Assembly: GCF_036026595.1 (NCBI RefSeq)
Contig: NZ_JARZFX010000021.1
Location: 1-41,369, forward strand
Origin: Virgibacillus_P tibetensis
GTDB taxonomy: Bacteria > Bacillota > Bacilli > Bacillales > Amphibacillaceae
Direction of reading: 5' to 3'
DNA length: 41,369 nt
Each line of letters begins with the position of its first letter. Position 1 is the stretch's first letter. Positions 7,481 to 15,298 of the stretch are shown here, one piece after another. The position numbers and the translations under genes are program-made. The notes under the pieces were generated by a model, which did not search any database, was not told where the DNA came from, and saw nothing but the letters and a program-made list of their open reading frames with translations.

Positions 7481-7737
7481 GTTGTAATCTGCTTATCGTT
7501 GTGTAAATCCGCATTTTCCTGACGCTACCCTATGGTGATTTGATCCATAATCTACCACCTTCTAAGCAATTTATTTTGATTTCAAGTTATTAGAAGCTAA
7601 GATATATTGTGTATCAAATAATGGAAGTGGAAATATTATGTTAGATTTTTATCAAGCTCTGGAGAGAAGGAATGACTTCTTAGGAAGAAACTAATACTAA
7701 AGCTTGCAAATATATTTCGTAAAAGGGAGTGTTATTC
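7481..7737. other. Intergenic stretch before the MDR gene
   Basis: I see no gene. The segment at about 7620 (ATGGAA, then ATTATGTTAGATTTT) resembles the flanks at 1200 and 3455 and may be another decayed repeat edge. The AAAAGGGAGTG at 7721-7731 serves the next gene. Confidence 0.3.
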
Positions 7738-8673
7738 ATGCGTGCAGTTGTCATCAATGAATATGGTAGTAAAAATGTGTTGGTGGAGCAGGAGCTACCG
7801 AAACCAGAAATAAAAGCAAACCAAGTACTTGTTGAGGTTTATGCAACTTCCATTAATCCGATTGATTGGAAGCTTCGTGCGGGATACTTAAAGCAGATGC
7901 TTGATTGGACATTCCCAATTATCCTTGGCTGGGATGTTGCTGGTAAGATCGTTGAAGTTGGAAGTGAAGTGACGTATTTTCAGGTCGGGGATGAAGTTTT
8001 TGCACGACCGGATACTACCGCTGAAGGTACTTATGCGGAATTTACGACTGTGGATGAGGAATTGCTTGCGAAAAAGCCTAGCAACCTGACATTTGAAGAA
8101 GCTGCCTCTATTCCATTAGCAGGTTTAACCGCTTGGCAGTGTTTAGTGGATAATACAAAAGTCGAGCAAGGAGATAAAGTACTCATCCATGCTGGTGCTG
8201 GTGGTGTAGGAAGTTTGGCCATTCAAATGGCAAAACATTTGGGTGCCTATGTGGCTACAACAGCGAGTGAAAAAAATGAAGCATATGTAAAAGAGCTAGG
8301 TGCAGATGAATTCATTAATTACCGCATACAACAATTTGAAGAAGAATTAAGTGATTATGATGTGGTCATTGATACAATGGGCGGCGACATTTTAAATAAA
8401 AGCTTCCAAATATTAAAGCCTGGTGGCAGACTAGTAACTATTGCCGGACAACCCGATCCAGCATTAACAGAAAAGCATCAAGTAACAGCAAGCTCCTATT
8501 GGTTAACGCCAAATGGTAAACAGCTAGGTGAAATAGGCGAATTACTTGAGAAAAGAATACTTAAGCCTCAAGTGGGTAGTGTATTTGATTTTTCAGCAGA
8601 AGCGTTACAAAAAGCACATGAATTAAGTGAGACACATCATGCCAAAGGGAAAATTGTAATAAAAGTTAAATAA
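7738..8673 (+). CDS. NADPH-dependent MDR oxidoreductase (quinone-oxidoreductase type)
   Basis: This is a 311-aa medium-chain dehydrogenase/reductase of the zinc-free quinone oxidoreductase branch. The GroES-like N-terminal domain (residues 1-120) contains SINPIDWKLRAGYL and ILGWDVAGKIVEVG. The Rossmann domain has AGAGGVGSLAIQMAK and TASEKNEAYVKELGADEFINY. The cysteine/histidine zinc ligands of alcohol dehydrogenases are absent. The start is ATG at 7738 with AAAAGGGAG 8 bases upstream. Expected role: NADPH-driven reduction of quinones or reactive enals, with the exact substrate unknown. It ends in its own long terminator and is probably monocistronic. Confidence 0.9.
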   Translation: MRAVVINEYGSKNVLVEQELPKPEIKANQVLVEVYATSINPIDWKLRAGYLKQMLDWTFPIILGWDVAGKIVEVGSEVTYFQVGDEVFARPDTTAEGTYAEFTTVDEELLAKKPSNLTFEEAASIPLAGLTAWQCLVDNTKVEQGDKVLIHAGAGGVGSLAIQMAKHLGAYVATTASEKNEAYVKELGADEFINYRIQQFEEELSDYDVVIDTMGGDILNKSFQILKPGGRLVTIAGQPDPALTEKHQVTASSYWLTPNGKQLGEIGELLEKRILKPQVGSVFDFSAEALQKAHELSETHHAKGKIVIKVK

Positions 8674-8687
8674 TCGGTGTAAAGTCC

Positions 8688-8732
8688 AAAAAATACCCAA
8701 TAATGACTAACAATCATTATCGGGTATTTTTT
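8688..8732 (+). terminator. Long intrinsic terminator after the MDR gene
   Basis: AAAAAATACCC.ATAATGA (8688-8706) pairs with TCATTAT.GGGTATTTTTT (8714-8732), about 18 bp with one mismatch. Confidence 0.85.
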
Positions 8733-9095
8733 ATGGCGAGAAAACACCAAGCAGGTAGAGAATGGACAGAAATGTCATTGTATAAACCAGATAAATTTGA
8801 TGAATACTTTTCTATGCCAAGTAGTGGAAAAATTGTTCGAAATCGTTTAGATTATTATTCATATATCGAACTTCCAACATTTGATATTAGAGAAGCCAAT
8901 GCAAGAATTAGGATTCCTACAATAGTTTTTTGTGGAAGGTACGACTCACAATGCCCTATTGTATATTCAGAAGAAATTCATCAACTTGTTCCAAACTCAA
9001 AATTCTATGTTTTTGAAGAAAGCAATCATACCCCTTACTTAGAAGGAAATGAAAAATTCAATGAGATGGTTAAGGATTATATTAATTTAGTCTGA
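8733..9095 (+). pseudogene. Alpha/beta hydrolase, C-terminal remnant
   Basis: About 120 codons encode the C-terminal half of an alpha/beta-hydrolase of the proline-iminopeptidase-like class. Visible are the acid strand IRIPTIVFCGRYDSQCP and the catalytic histidine stretch FEESNHTPYLEGNEKF. The nucleophile elbow (GxSxG) and the whole N-terminal half are missing. The frame opens inside the terminator of the preceding gene, with no ribosome binding site. The 5' part was probably lost when this segment joined the MDR unit. The remaining frame has no internal stop, so the loss may be recent. Confidence 0.75.
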
Positions 9096-9100
9096 TTTCT

Positions 9101-9178
9101 TATTCCACTATAGGGTGATTTCCTTGAATAAGGAATTACATCCTTGTTCCACTAACGTAGCAGTTTAGTGAAAGAAGA
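9101..9178 (+). repeat. Cassette-type repeat, composite of two forms
   Basis: First comes a hairpin form (ATTCCACTATAGGGTGATTT, then CCTTGAATAAGG). A second minimal form follows at once (TTCCACTAACGTAGCAGTTT, then AGTGAAAGAAG). It looks like two elements side by side. Confidence 0.7.
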
Positions 9179-9241
9179 ATTTGTTGAGAATGAAACTCTT
9201 ATAAAATTTTATCGTCTATTTAAAATAAAAGGGGGATAATT

Positions 9242-9604
9242 ATGAAATTTTATTTATTATGTCTAGTTGCATTTTTTGTAGTATTGACTGGTTGTTCTTC
9301 GAATTCAGAAGAAAATAACAATCGAAATAATTCTAAAGAAGAAGGTTCATATGCAGCTATATTAAATATAAATGGGGAAGAGTATTACTCCGTTGGTGAT
9401 AAAAATCAAGGGGAATATACAGTAAGTGAGGAATTCGGGAGAGTTGAAACAAGAGTGCCTCCAGAGGTTCTTCCAAAGGAAAATTTGGTATCAAATTACT
9501 TAGATGAAGGAACACTTATTTTTTCTGTTGAAGAGGATAGTAAGATTTTTTTATCTGAAACGAAAGAAGATGGGGTTTACGAAATTTTCTATAAAAGTAA
9601 ATAA
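9242..9604 (+). CDS. Small lipoprotein
   Basis: This is a 120-aa secreted lipoprotein. The signal peptide (MKFYLLCLVAFFVVLTGCSS) has a lipobox LTGC with the modified cysteine at residue 18, then a Ser/Asn/Glu-rich linker. The mature part (GEEYYSVGDKNQGEYTVSEEFG, then TRVPPEVLPKEN) resembles small Bacillus lipoproteins of unknown role. The start ATG has AAAGGGGG 6 bases upstream. It would be anchored on the outer face of the membrane by diacylglycerol. It stands alone between two repeats. No function can be given. Confidence 0.8.
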   Translation: MKFYLLCLVAFFVVLTGCSSNSEENNNRNNSKEEGSYAAILNINGEEYYSVGDKNQGEYTVSEEFGRVETRVPPEVLPKENLVSNYLDEGTLIFSVEEDSKIFLSETKEDGVYEIFYKSK

Positions 9605-9618
9605 AAATGTAATTGTTT

Positions 9619-9700
9619 TATTCAAGTAACGGGTGCGATCTTCTTAGAAGGAGAAGCACCTTTTTTGTTGAATTTACTAAATAGGGGCAGGTTTGTAAAT
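9619..9700 (+). repeat. Cassette-type repeat, long form with terminator hairpin
   Basis: ATTCAAGTAACGGGTGCGAT, hairpin GGTGC...GCACC (9632-9660), then TTTTTTGTTGAATTT and the right arm AGGGGCAGGTTTGTAA. The hairpin plus T6 should act as an intrinsic terminator. Confidence 0.8.
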
Positions 9701-9780
9701 AAAGTGAAAGAAAATAAAGGGTATTATTATTCAAATATAGAATGTTACTAAAGAATAATTAAAAGGGAGTGCCAGTTTAT

Positions 9781-10122
9781 ATGTTTGAAAGAATAGACAC
9801 CATATGTTTAACAGTTAGTAATGTGGAACAATCAAGCATCTGGTATCAAGAATTAGGCTTTAAAGTAACTTTTAAGGGTGAAGGATATCGAGTTTTAAGT
9901 GTTGGAACCAGTGGAGTTCCATTAACTATTGAAGAGGGACGTATATCTTCCAAAGAGAATCACACTTACCCAATTTTGTTCACAAAAGATATTAAGAATA
10001 CATATCTAAAGCTAAAAGAAAAAGGTATAAAAGGAACCGAATTACAAGATGATGGTGATAATTACTTTTTTGATTTTTACGACTTAGACAATAATAAATT
10101 GCAAGTATGCTTTTGGGAGTAG
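9781..10122 (+). CDS. VOC-superfamily protein
   Basis: This is a 113-aa glyoxalase-fold protein. The N-terminal module is IDTICLTVSNVEQSSIWYQ followed by ELGFKVTF. The C-terminal module ends YFFDFYDLDNNKLQVCFWE, with the usual 'D.DNN.lqv' motif, though the terminal metal-ligand Glu lies in the last residue. The ATG at 9781 is preferred; AAAGGGAG lies 11 bases upstream, while an in-frame GTG at 9769 overlaps that site. Function is unassigned. Confidence 0.8.
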   Translation: MFERIDTICLTVSNVEQSSIWYQELGFKVTFKGEGYRVLSVGTSGVPLTIEEGRISSKENHTYPILFTKDIKNTYLKLKEKGIKGTELQDDGDNYFFDFYDLDNNKLQVCFWE

Positions 10123-10219
10123 ATGAAGGCACAAACACCTTTTATTCGTCACTTCATCTTTAGTGTAAACAATCGTTCACAATCAGAACATTGTTTAATA
10201 AAAAGGAGGAATTAATAAA

Positions 10220-10600
10220 GTGGAAAAAATATTACCTATTAAAAACCAAATGAATGGCGTGTTTGTTCATGTAATCAGCTTGAAAGAGTCAGCAAAATGG
10301 TACTCCGATTTATTAGGGCTTGATATTGATTTAGATCAAGTAGCTTCACCTGTCTATAACATTCCCTTAGTAGGGACAACTTCGCTTACTTTAGATGATC
10401 ACACCTTTGATCCCGAATTTAACCATAATGTAAGTACCAACCCAATTTTTAATTTATATGCTCCAAAAATTGAAGAAGCATATAAGTATGTAAAAGGGAA
10501 AGGTATTGAAATTGTGAGAGAAATAGAACGGGTGGGCGATACTGCCTGGTTTAACATAAAAGACCCAGATGGTAATGTGGTTATGATTTGTAATTGCTAA
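10220..10600 (+). CDS. VOC-superfamily protein
   Basis: This is a 126-aa glyoxalase-fold protein. It has VFVHVISLKESAKWYSDLLG (first module) and AWFNIKDPDGNVVMICNC (second module, with DPDGN). The start is GTG with AAAAGGAGGA 9 bases upstream. It follows the previous VOC gene by 97 bp, with a weak hairpin (GATGAAG/CTTCATC, about 10122-10160) between them. The two VOC proteins are only distantly similar, so this is not a tandem duplication. Substrate unknown. Confidence 0.8.
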   Translation: MEKILPIKNQMNGVFVHVISLKESAKWYSDLLGLDIDLDQVASPVYNIPLVGTTSLTLDDHTFDPEFNHNVSTNPIFNLYAPKIEEAYKYVKGKGIEIVREIERVGDTAWFNIKDPDGNVVMICNC

Positions 10601-10687
10601 ATAAATGATAGTTTTCCTGTAAAATTAATTTTTATTATATTTTTTCTTTGTTCAGTCTTGGTCTCCCGCTATTTTAAATCTTAATAG

Positions 10688-10771
10688 TTTTTAACTATTT
10701 GGTGCGATCTTCTAAGAAGGAATAGCACCTTTTTTGTTGATTATATCAATAGGGGCAGTTTAGTGAAAGAG
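10688..10771 (+). repeat. Cassette-type repeat, long form with terminator hairpin
   Basis: TTTAACTATTTGGTGCGATC, hairpin GGTGC...GCACC (10701-10729), TTTTTTGTTGA and right arm AGGGGCAGTTTAGTGAAAGA. It is nearly identical in layout to the copy at 9619. Confidence 0.8.
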
Positions 10772-10867
10772 TCTAGATTAATTTTTGTTTAGCAATCGGG
10801 CCATTTAATGGACCAATGGTATCAGTCAAAATCGTTATTATAATGATTACATGGGGGAGGTAAGCAT

Positions 10868-11914
10868 ATGGAAATTCAAAAACAAAAAGTCCGAAAAATT
10901 TTCAGAAACCTTACAAAAAAAAAGCAAATACATGAATCTGTTCTTCTCGTAGAAAACTCCAATGGAGATGTTTCATACAGCTTTGGGTACGGGGGGAAGA
11001 ATATAGATACGCCATTCTTTATTGCAAGTATCACAAAGCTGTTCACAACCACTTGTATTTATATATTGAGAGAGCAGGGAAAACTGTCACTGGATGATGA
11101 AATAACAAGATATTTAAAAACAGACACTTTAAAGAACCTTCACGTTTACAAAGGCCTAGAGTATTCTAATAGACTTACAATCTCGAACTTATTGTTTCAT
11201 ACAAGTGGATTGAGGGATGTGATTGAGGAGGGTAGCAATAAGTCGAAAAAACGTGCTATCCTTAATAAGGATGTGCAAATTGATTTTAATGAAACCATAT
11301 TAAAGACGAAGGAAATAAAACCACACTTTGCACCAGATATGGGAAAAAGAGCTCATTACGCAAATATAAACTTTGAAATCCTCGGAAAAATAATTGAAAT
11401 AGTTACTAATTCATCATTGGAAGATGTGTATAGACAATTAATTTTTGGACCTTTAGAACTCAAAAATACTTATCTTCCGAAAGATGAGGATGATTTTATC
11501 CCGTATGTTTATTATAAGGACACTGCCTTATACCGTCCAAAATTACTTAGGAGCGTTCGCGCAAGTGGTGGTTGTGTTTCTACGGCTCGTGAATTAATGG
11601 TATTTATTAAGGCTTTCTTTAAAGGAAAGCTATTTAATAATACTGTTTTTCATGAACTAAAAGTAAACAATAGGTTGCAGGCTTCTATGCTTCCAATTCA
11701 TTACGGTTCTGGATATATGAGAGTTCCACTAAATGGTCTTGCAACACTTTTTATGGGAAAAGGTGAGCTAATTGGTCATTCTGGTTCAACAGGTTCCTTT
11801 GCATTTTACTATCCCGAAAAGGACATGTTTTTTATTGGAGATGTCAATCAAATGGAAAACCCCGCGACTCCTGTACGGCTGGTGATGCGACTTGCCATGT
11901 ATATGAAATCATGA
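10868..11914 (+). CDS. Serine hydrolase of the beta-lactamase / penicillin-binding-protein-like family
   Basis: This is a 348-aa class-C beta-lactamase-fold protein (Pfam Beta-lactamase, PF00144). The catalytic SxxK is SITK at residues 54-57, the Tyr motif is YAN (in KRAHYANINFE), and the KTG-equivalent is HSG in GELIGHSGSTGSF. No signal peptide or membrane span is visible, so the enzyme is likely cytoplasmic. Such proteins more often act as esterases or peptidases than as drug-resistance enzymes. The ATG start has GGGGGAGG 8 bases upstream. Length is typical. It is the last gene of the first cassette-like block. Confidence 0.85.
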   Translation: MEIQKQKVRKIFRNLTKKKQIHESVLLVENSNGDVSYSFGYGGKNIDTPFFIASITKLFTTTCIYILREQGKLSLDDEITRYLKTDTLKNLHVYKGLEYSNRLTISNLLFHTSGLRDVIEEGSNKSKKRAILNKDVQIDFNETILKTKEIKPHFAPDMGKRAHYANINFEILGKIIEIVTNSSLEDVYRQLIFGPLELKNTYLPKDEDDFIPYVYYKDTALYRPKLLRSVRASGGCVSTARELMVFIKAFFKGKLFNNTVFHELKVNNRLQASMLPIHYGSGYMRVPLNGLATLFMGKGELIGHSGSTGSFAFYYPEKDMFFIGDVNQMENPATPVRLVMRLAMYMKS

Positions 11915-11927
11915 ATATTAAAGTATC

Positions 11928-11958
11928 TTCCAATAACGGGCGCGTTAGTTGAAAAAGA
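11928..11958 (+). repeat. Cassette-type repeat, minimal form
   Basis: TTCCAATAACGGGCGCGTTA then GTTGAAAAAG. AATAAC and GTTAGTT are the palindromic arms. Confidence 0.7.
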
Positions 11959-11974
11959 CAATGTAAAAAAACAT

Positions 11975-12120
11975 ACGAGGTTGGGACATAACTAAATGGG
12001 AAGAATGAGAATCCGAACAATCGGAACTTAGCGAAGTATTTTGCCGAAGCGGTACATTTGCTTAGGAGTTAATGTTCGGATTTTCCTGGATAATTCCTCT
12101 TTTGTCCCAGCCTCGTTTTT
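11975..12120. repeat. Long imperfect palindrome ending in a terminator
   Basis: The outer arms ACGAGGTTGGGACA (11975-11988) and TGTCCCAGCCTCGT (12103-12116) pair over 14 bp with one G-T, then TTTTT. The inner arms AATCCGAACA (12010-12019) and TGTTCGGATT (12073-12082) pair perfectly. Similar GAGGNTGGGACA elements are common between genes in Bacilli. It closes the first gene block and may terminate on the plus strand. Confidence 0.7.
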
Positions 12121-12217
12121 GGTTGCTGTTTATACTGTTATTTAGGGTGTGTTAATTATAGTGATTTCTAGTGTAATAATTACAAAGTGATTGGGTTTTT
12201 ATTGTCACGGAAAAGGG

Positions 12218-12237
12218 TGACGCGACATGACGCGACA
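12218..12237. repeat. Tandem decamer repeat
   Basis: TGACGCGACA occurs twice head to tail, with a further ACGCGAC at about 12256-12262. It lies in a more GC-rich, non-coding 200-bp stretch beyond the MazEF genes. Confidence 0.6.
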
Positions 12238-12322
12238 AACTCACACCAAAAGTTTGCCAACGCGACTGCTGTACCAAACACGAACATATTAAAAACACTA
12301 CCGACTGTGAATCGATTATAAA

Positions 12323-12362
12323 CAGCATGCGCACGTATTCAAGCACGGAGTGCGCAATGCTG
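12323..12362 (-). terminator. Hairpin downstream of mazF
   Basis: CAGCATGCGCAC (12323-12334) pairs with GTGCGCAATGCTG (12350-12362) with one bulged base. On the minus strand it follows the mazF stop and leads into TTTATAATC. Confidence 0.6.
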
Positions 12363-12370
12363 TATGCGGG

Positions 12371-12697
12371 TCATCCTAAGAACGTTGAAATTAATTCCAC
12401 GCATTCCTCGACCGTTGCGACAGGTGCTTGATCCACTATTTTTAAACCTCTGGAACGCCAATCCAAACTTCTTAATTGATCCGTCAGAATAACACCATTT
12501 ACTTGTAAACCGTCCGGAATTTTAACTTCAAAAGGATAGCCTTTTTCTTTGGATGTGATGGGACAAACCACCACAAAGGCGGCTTGATTGAACAGTTTAG
12601 GAGACAGAACCAAAGCCGGTCGATACCCTGCCTGTTCATGCCCTGATTGAGGCGTGAAATTTAGAAAAACCAAATCTCCCTTATCCGGAACCCCCAT
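12371..12697 (-). CDS. mazF: MazF-type endoribonuclease toxin
   Basis: This 108-aa PemK/MazF-family toxin is predicted to cut mRNA at short sequence motifs. Family landmarks are GDLVFLNFTPQSGHEQAGYRP (oligonucleotide-binding loop with the conserved Arg), ALVLS, VVVCPITS and ILTDQLRSLD. The ATG overlaps the antitoxin stop (TAATG), so the two are translationally coupled; GGAGATGAG lies upstream inside the antitoxin gene. The protein is more like the ChpB/PemK plasmid group than the Bacillus NdoA chromosomal toxin, and the surrounding GC-rich flank suggests horizontal gain. It is intact and paired, so probably functional. Confidence 0.9.
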   Translation of the reverse strand: MGVPDKGDLVFLNFTPQSGHEQAGYRPALVLSPKLFNQAAFVVVCPITSKEKGYPFEVKIPDGLQVNGVILTDQLRSLDWRSRGLKIVDQAPVATVEECVELISTFLG

Positions 12698-12966
12698 TAC
12701 CAAAGCTCATCTCCTTCGGGTTTTCCCCAATCGATTTCGCCATGGCGATTTTCTGGCGTTATCTTTGCCATCAATTCTTCTAATGTCGGTTTTTTCTTTG
12801 CTGGTACAATTTTAAGTTCTTGATTTTCAATCCTAAGCTCCACATCGGAACCTTGTGTTATTTTTATTTCGTCTGCTATATTGGAAGGTATTCTAACGGC
12901 AAGGCTGTTTCCCCACTTTTGAATTTTTGTAGTCACTCTAACCTCTCCTTTATTATCCTTTGTCAT
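12697..12966 (-). CDS. mazE: MazE-type antitoxin, AbrB/SpoVT DNA-binding domain
   Basis: This 89-aa antitoxin has an N-terminal swapped-hairpin AbrB domain (TKIQKWGNSLAVRIPSNIAD, then VELRIENQELKIVP). Its acidic C-terminus, ENRHGEIDWGKPEGDELW, would wrap the toxin. The start ATG at 12966 has GAAAGGTGG upstream; the longer open frame above it lies in the promoter. MazE and the MazE-MazF complex normally repress their own promoter, and a dyad directly upstream fits this. Confidence 0.9.
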   Translation of the reverse strand: MTKDNKGEVRVTTKIQKWGNSLAVRIPSNIADEIKITQGSDVELRIENQELKIVPAKKKPTLEELMAKITPENRHGEIDWGKPEGDELW

Positions 12967-12989
12967 TATTATACCACCTTTCAGAAGGA

Positions 12990-13012
12990 GTGTATACACA
13001 CAGTATATACAC
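12990..13012 (-). promoter_or_regulatory. Probable mazEF operator
   Basis: GTGTATAC (12990-12997) and GTATATACAC (13003-13012) form an imperfect dyad just upstream of mazE. AbrB-domain antitoxins bind such TA-rich palindromes. Confidence 0.5.
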
Positions 13013-13172
13013 TTGTGCGCAATTAAATACCAACACCCTCATTAGTTTGAGTAACCTTTTTACGGAAAATACAACCATTGCCTGATTAGGTTCCCCACCA
13101 TAAATTGGTACTTATAGAACAGTTCAAATCATATTCTTATAAAAGAAATCAATATGTAGGGGGTTAAGTTAG

Positions 13173-14585
13173 TTGGAAAAAGTTAAAGTGAGATTACGAC
13201 CCATTGTAAGTAAATTAAATTTATCCACTGTTTTAAAAACAACTATACTTCCAGGGGACTCAATTGAAAGTTTATTTATTGCTACTCAGGTAGGCGAAAT
13301 CTTTTATATAGGAAACGGATTGGTTAGAACTTTTTTAGATATTCGCCCCCAAATCCTAAAACTGGGTATTTCTGATGGGGGATATGATGAACGGGGATTG
13401 CTAGGACTAGCGTTTCACCCCCAGTTTTATTATAATGGTTTGTTTTATCTTCATTATTCAGCAGCTGGAACACAAGGTCCAGGTGCTCTTCCTGAACATT
13501 TTAAGCCTAACCCATGTGATCCCAGAACCTTAAACCTTAAGTGGATAAATAGAGAAACTCAATATGATCATATTGATACCGTTGAAGAATGGATTTTACA
13601 ATCGAATGGTCAACCTCAAAAACGACGGACATTACTTAACTTAAGAAGACCATTTTTTAACCATAATGGTGTCAATAGCTTAAACTTTTCACCTGAAACA
13701 GGAAAACTTGTTTTAACAACCGGAGATGGTGGATCAGGATATGATCCATTTAACTTAAGCCAGGACGATTTAGAAATTGCTGGTAAAATAATTGAAATCG
13801 ATGTAAGCAAGAAAACTTACATAAATAATCCACCCATTGTCACAAGGTTTAATGAAATTCCTATACCTATTCAGGAAACGCTTACAGTAATGGCCAAAGG
13901 GGTTCGCAATATACCAGGCATTTCCTTTCAAAGGTTTTATAATCAGTATATGATATATGCGGGAAATGTCGGACAGGATTTGGTCGAGTCGATTTTTTCA
14001 TTCGTCCATTATAAGCCCATGCCGGTTACTCAGCTTATTCAAGCTTCCTTAATGAATTCTGAACCTGACAAAGAAGGTTTTATTAACTTTGGATGGAGAG
14101 GTTGGGAAGGTGCTTTTCCTACTCCGACTATGAGCAACTGCACTAATAATCCGAATTTGGATGAGAAAACTATTGCTTATTACAGTGAAGCGGTAGCACT
14201 TTCAGGGAGTCGTCTTCAGCCTTTAACTAGTTATTTTCATCAAGATACCAGACCCGATAAGTTTGCAGGAACTGCACTTACTGGAGTCCAGCCATATATG
14301 GGGAACAGAATCCCTGGTTTAACAGGAAGCGTTGTGTTTACTGATTTTGCCCGGAAAGAATCTCAATCTCAGGTTAGAGGGGCTTTAGCATTCACCAGCG
14401 TGAGACCAGATGGTAAACAAAATGATTTTAGTGTGATTCAAACCGATTATGATTTTGGGTCTCAATCAGCCTATTATGTTAGTTTGGGAACGAATATGAA
14501 TCAAACCAGATTATATTTAGGGGTTTATGGCTCTATGAAAGTGACTGATTTTAATCAAGGCACTGTTTTTGAAATAGTTCCATGA
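13173..14585 (+). CDS. PQQ-dependent glucose/sorbosone dehydrogenase-like beta-propeller protein
   Basis: This is a 470-aa protein of the soluble aldose-sugar dehydrogenase (GSDH) fold, a six-bladed propeller. Visible landmarks are ERGLLGLAFHPQFYYNGLFY (first blades), FNHNGVNSLNFSPETGKLVL followed by TTGDGGSGYDPFN, and NFGWRGWEGAFPTP. The usual active-site His (in FNHNG) is present. No signal peptide is visible, unlike many homologues, so the location is unclear. The TTG start has TAGGGGG 9 bases upstream. Genes for making PQQ are not in the window; in Bacillaceae such proteins may not use PQQ at all. It stands alone. Confidence 0.8.
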   Translation: MEKVKVRLRPIVSKLNLSTVLKTTILPGDSIESLFIATQVGEIFYIGNGLVRTFLDIRPQILKLGISDGGYDERGLLGLAFHPQFYYNGLFYLHYSAAGTQGPGALPEHFKPNPCDPRTLNLKWINRETQYDHIDTVEEWILQSNGQPQKRRTLLNLRRPFFNHNGVNSLNFSPETGKLVLTTGDGGSGYDPFNLSQDDLEIAGKIIEIDVSKKTYINNPPIVTRFNEIPIPIQETLTVMAKGVRNIPGISFQRFYNQYMIYAGNVGQDLVESIFSFVHYKPMPVTQLIQASLMNSEPDKEGFINFGWRGWEGAFPTPTMSNCTNNPNLDEKTIAYYSEAVALSGSRLQPLTSYFHQDTRPDKFAGTALTGVQPYMGNRIPGLTGSVVFTDFARKESQSQVRGALAFTSVRPDGKQNDFSVIQTDYDFGSQSAYYVSLGTNMNQTRLYLGVYGSMKVTDFNQGTVFEIVP

Positions 14586-14632
14586 ACGATTAAAATGGGT
14601 AGTTCCTTAGACTGGAGTGATTTGTACCATCA

Positions 14633-15193
14633 CTAAATGATAATCATTTTTAATTTTTTGAAAATGATTAAAGCAATTTCAACCCATAACCAGCTATAAA
14701 GGAAAGCAAATAAAAAAATACTTCCAGTTGTAAGAAACGAAAAGGAATCTGAGACGGCTGGACCTAAAACTGGAAAGCGAAAAATAAATAGAAGACTCAT
14801 AACTCCTAACATTAAAAGAATTGTGCCAGTAACAATAAGACTTAATCTCTTTCTAAAAATATGAAAAGATGCCCCTATGCCAAGTCCTAATAATCCTGTT
14901 GTAAAAGGAAATACAATTAATTCAGTTGGTTGTATTATGAATAACAATATAATTGTAAGAAAATAGGACTTTACTCCAAATGGAATAGAAAACATAGAAC
15001 CTAACAGAATGGGGGCAGTGGCAAGCGCACTAAAAAAATATCCGATACCTGGTAAAAAGCCTCCTGCAGCCTGGAGAATAGCAGCAATACCGGCAAAAAT
15101 AGATACTAAAATGAGCTTCATCGTTTTTTTGTGTTTATTGAATAGTATTTGAGATAAACGAATCTCATCAGAAATAGATTTTAAAAAATACAC
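14633..15193 (-). CDS. Polytopic membrane protein of unknown function
   Basis: This is a 186-aa protein with about five hydrophobic segments, e.g. ILVSIFAGIAAILQAAGGF, YFLTIILLFIIQPTELIVF and LIVTGTILLMLGVMSLLFIF. The spacing and the glycine-rich FLPGIGYFFSALATAPILLG loop recall ECF-transporter substrate-binding (S) components, but I cannot place it in a family. The start is GTG with GAGGTGG close upstream (spacing is short). Met25 is an alternative. It is read divergently from a dead Lrp-type regulator, which may once have controlled it. Confidence 0.6.
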   Translation of the reverse strand: MYFLKSISDEIRLSQILFNKHKKTMKLILVSIFAGIAAILQAAGGFLPGIGYFFSALATAPILLGSMFSIPFGVKSYFLTIILLFIIQPTELIVFPFTTGLLGLGIGASFHIFRKRLSLIVTGTILLMLGVMSLLFIFRFPVLGPAVSDSFSFLTTGSIFLFAFLYSWLWVEIALIIFKKLKMIII

Positions 15194-15298
15194 CTTTCCA
15201 CCTCATTCTAAATGATTGATACGTTACCATACATTATATTTACAACTTATTAGAATTGGAACTTATTATAATTAGTTCAAACATCAATATCCTATTTA

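Noticed and set aside
1232..11958. A true integron with attC sites
   Set aside because: The palindromic arms differ from the attC consensus, no integron integrase is visible, and most genes have their own start signals. Only the layout is similar.
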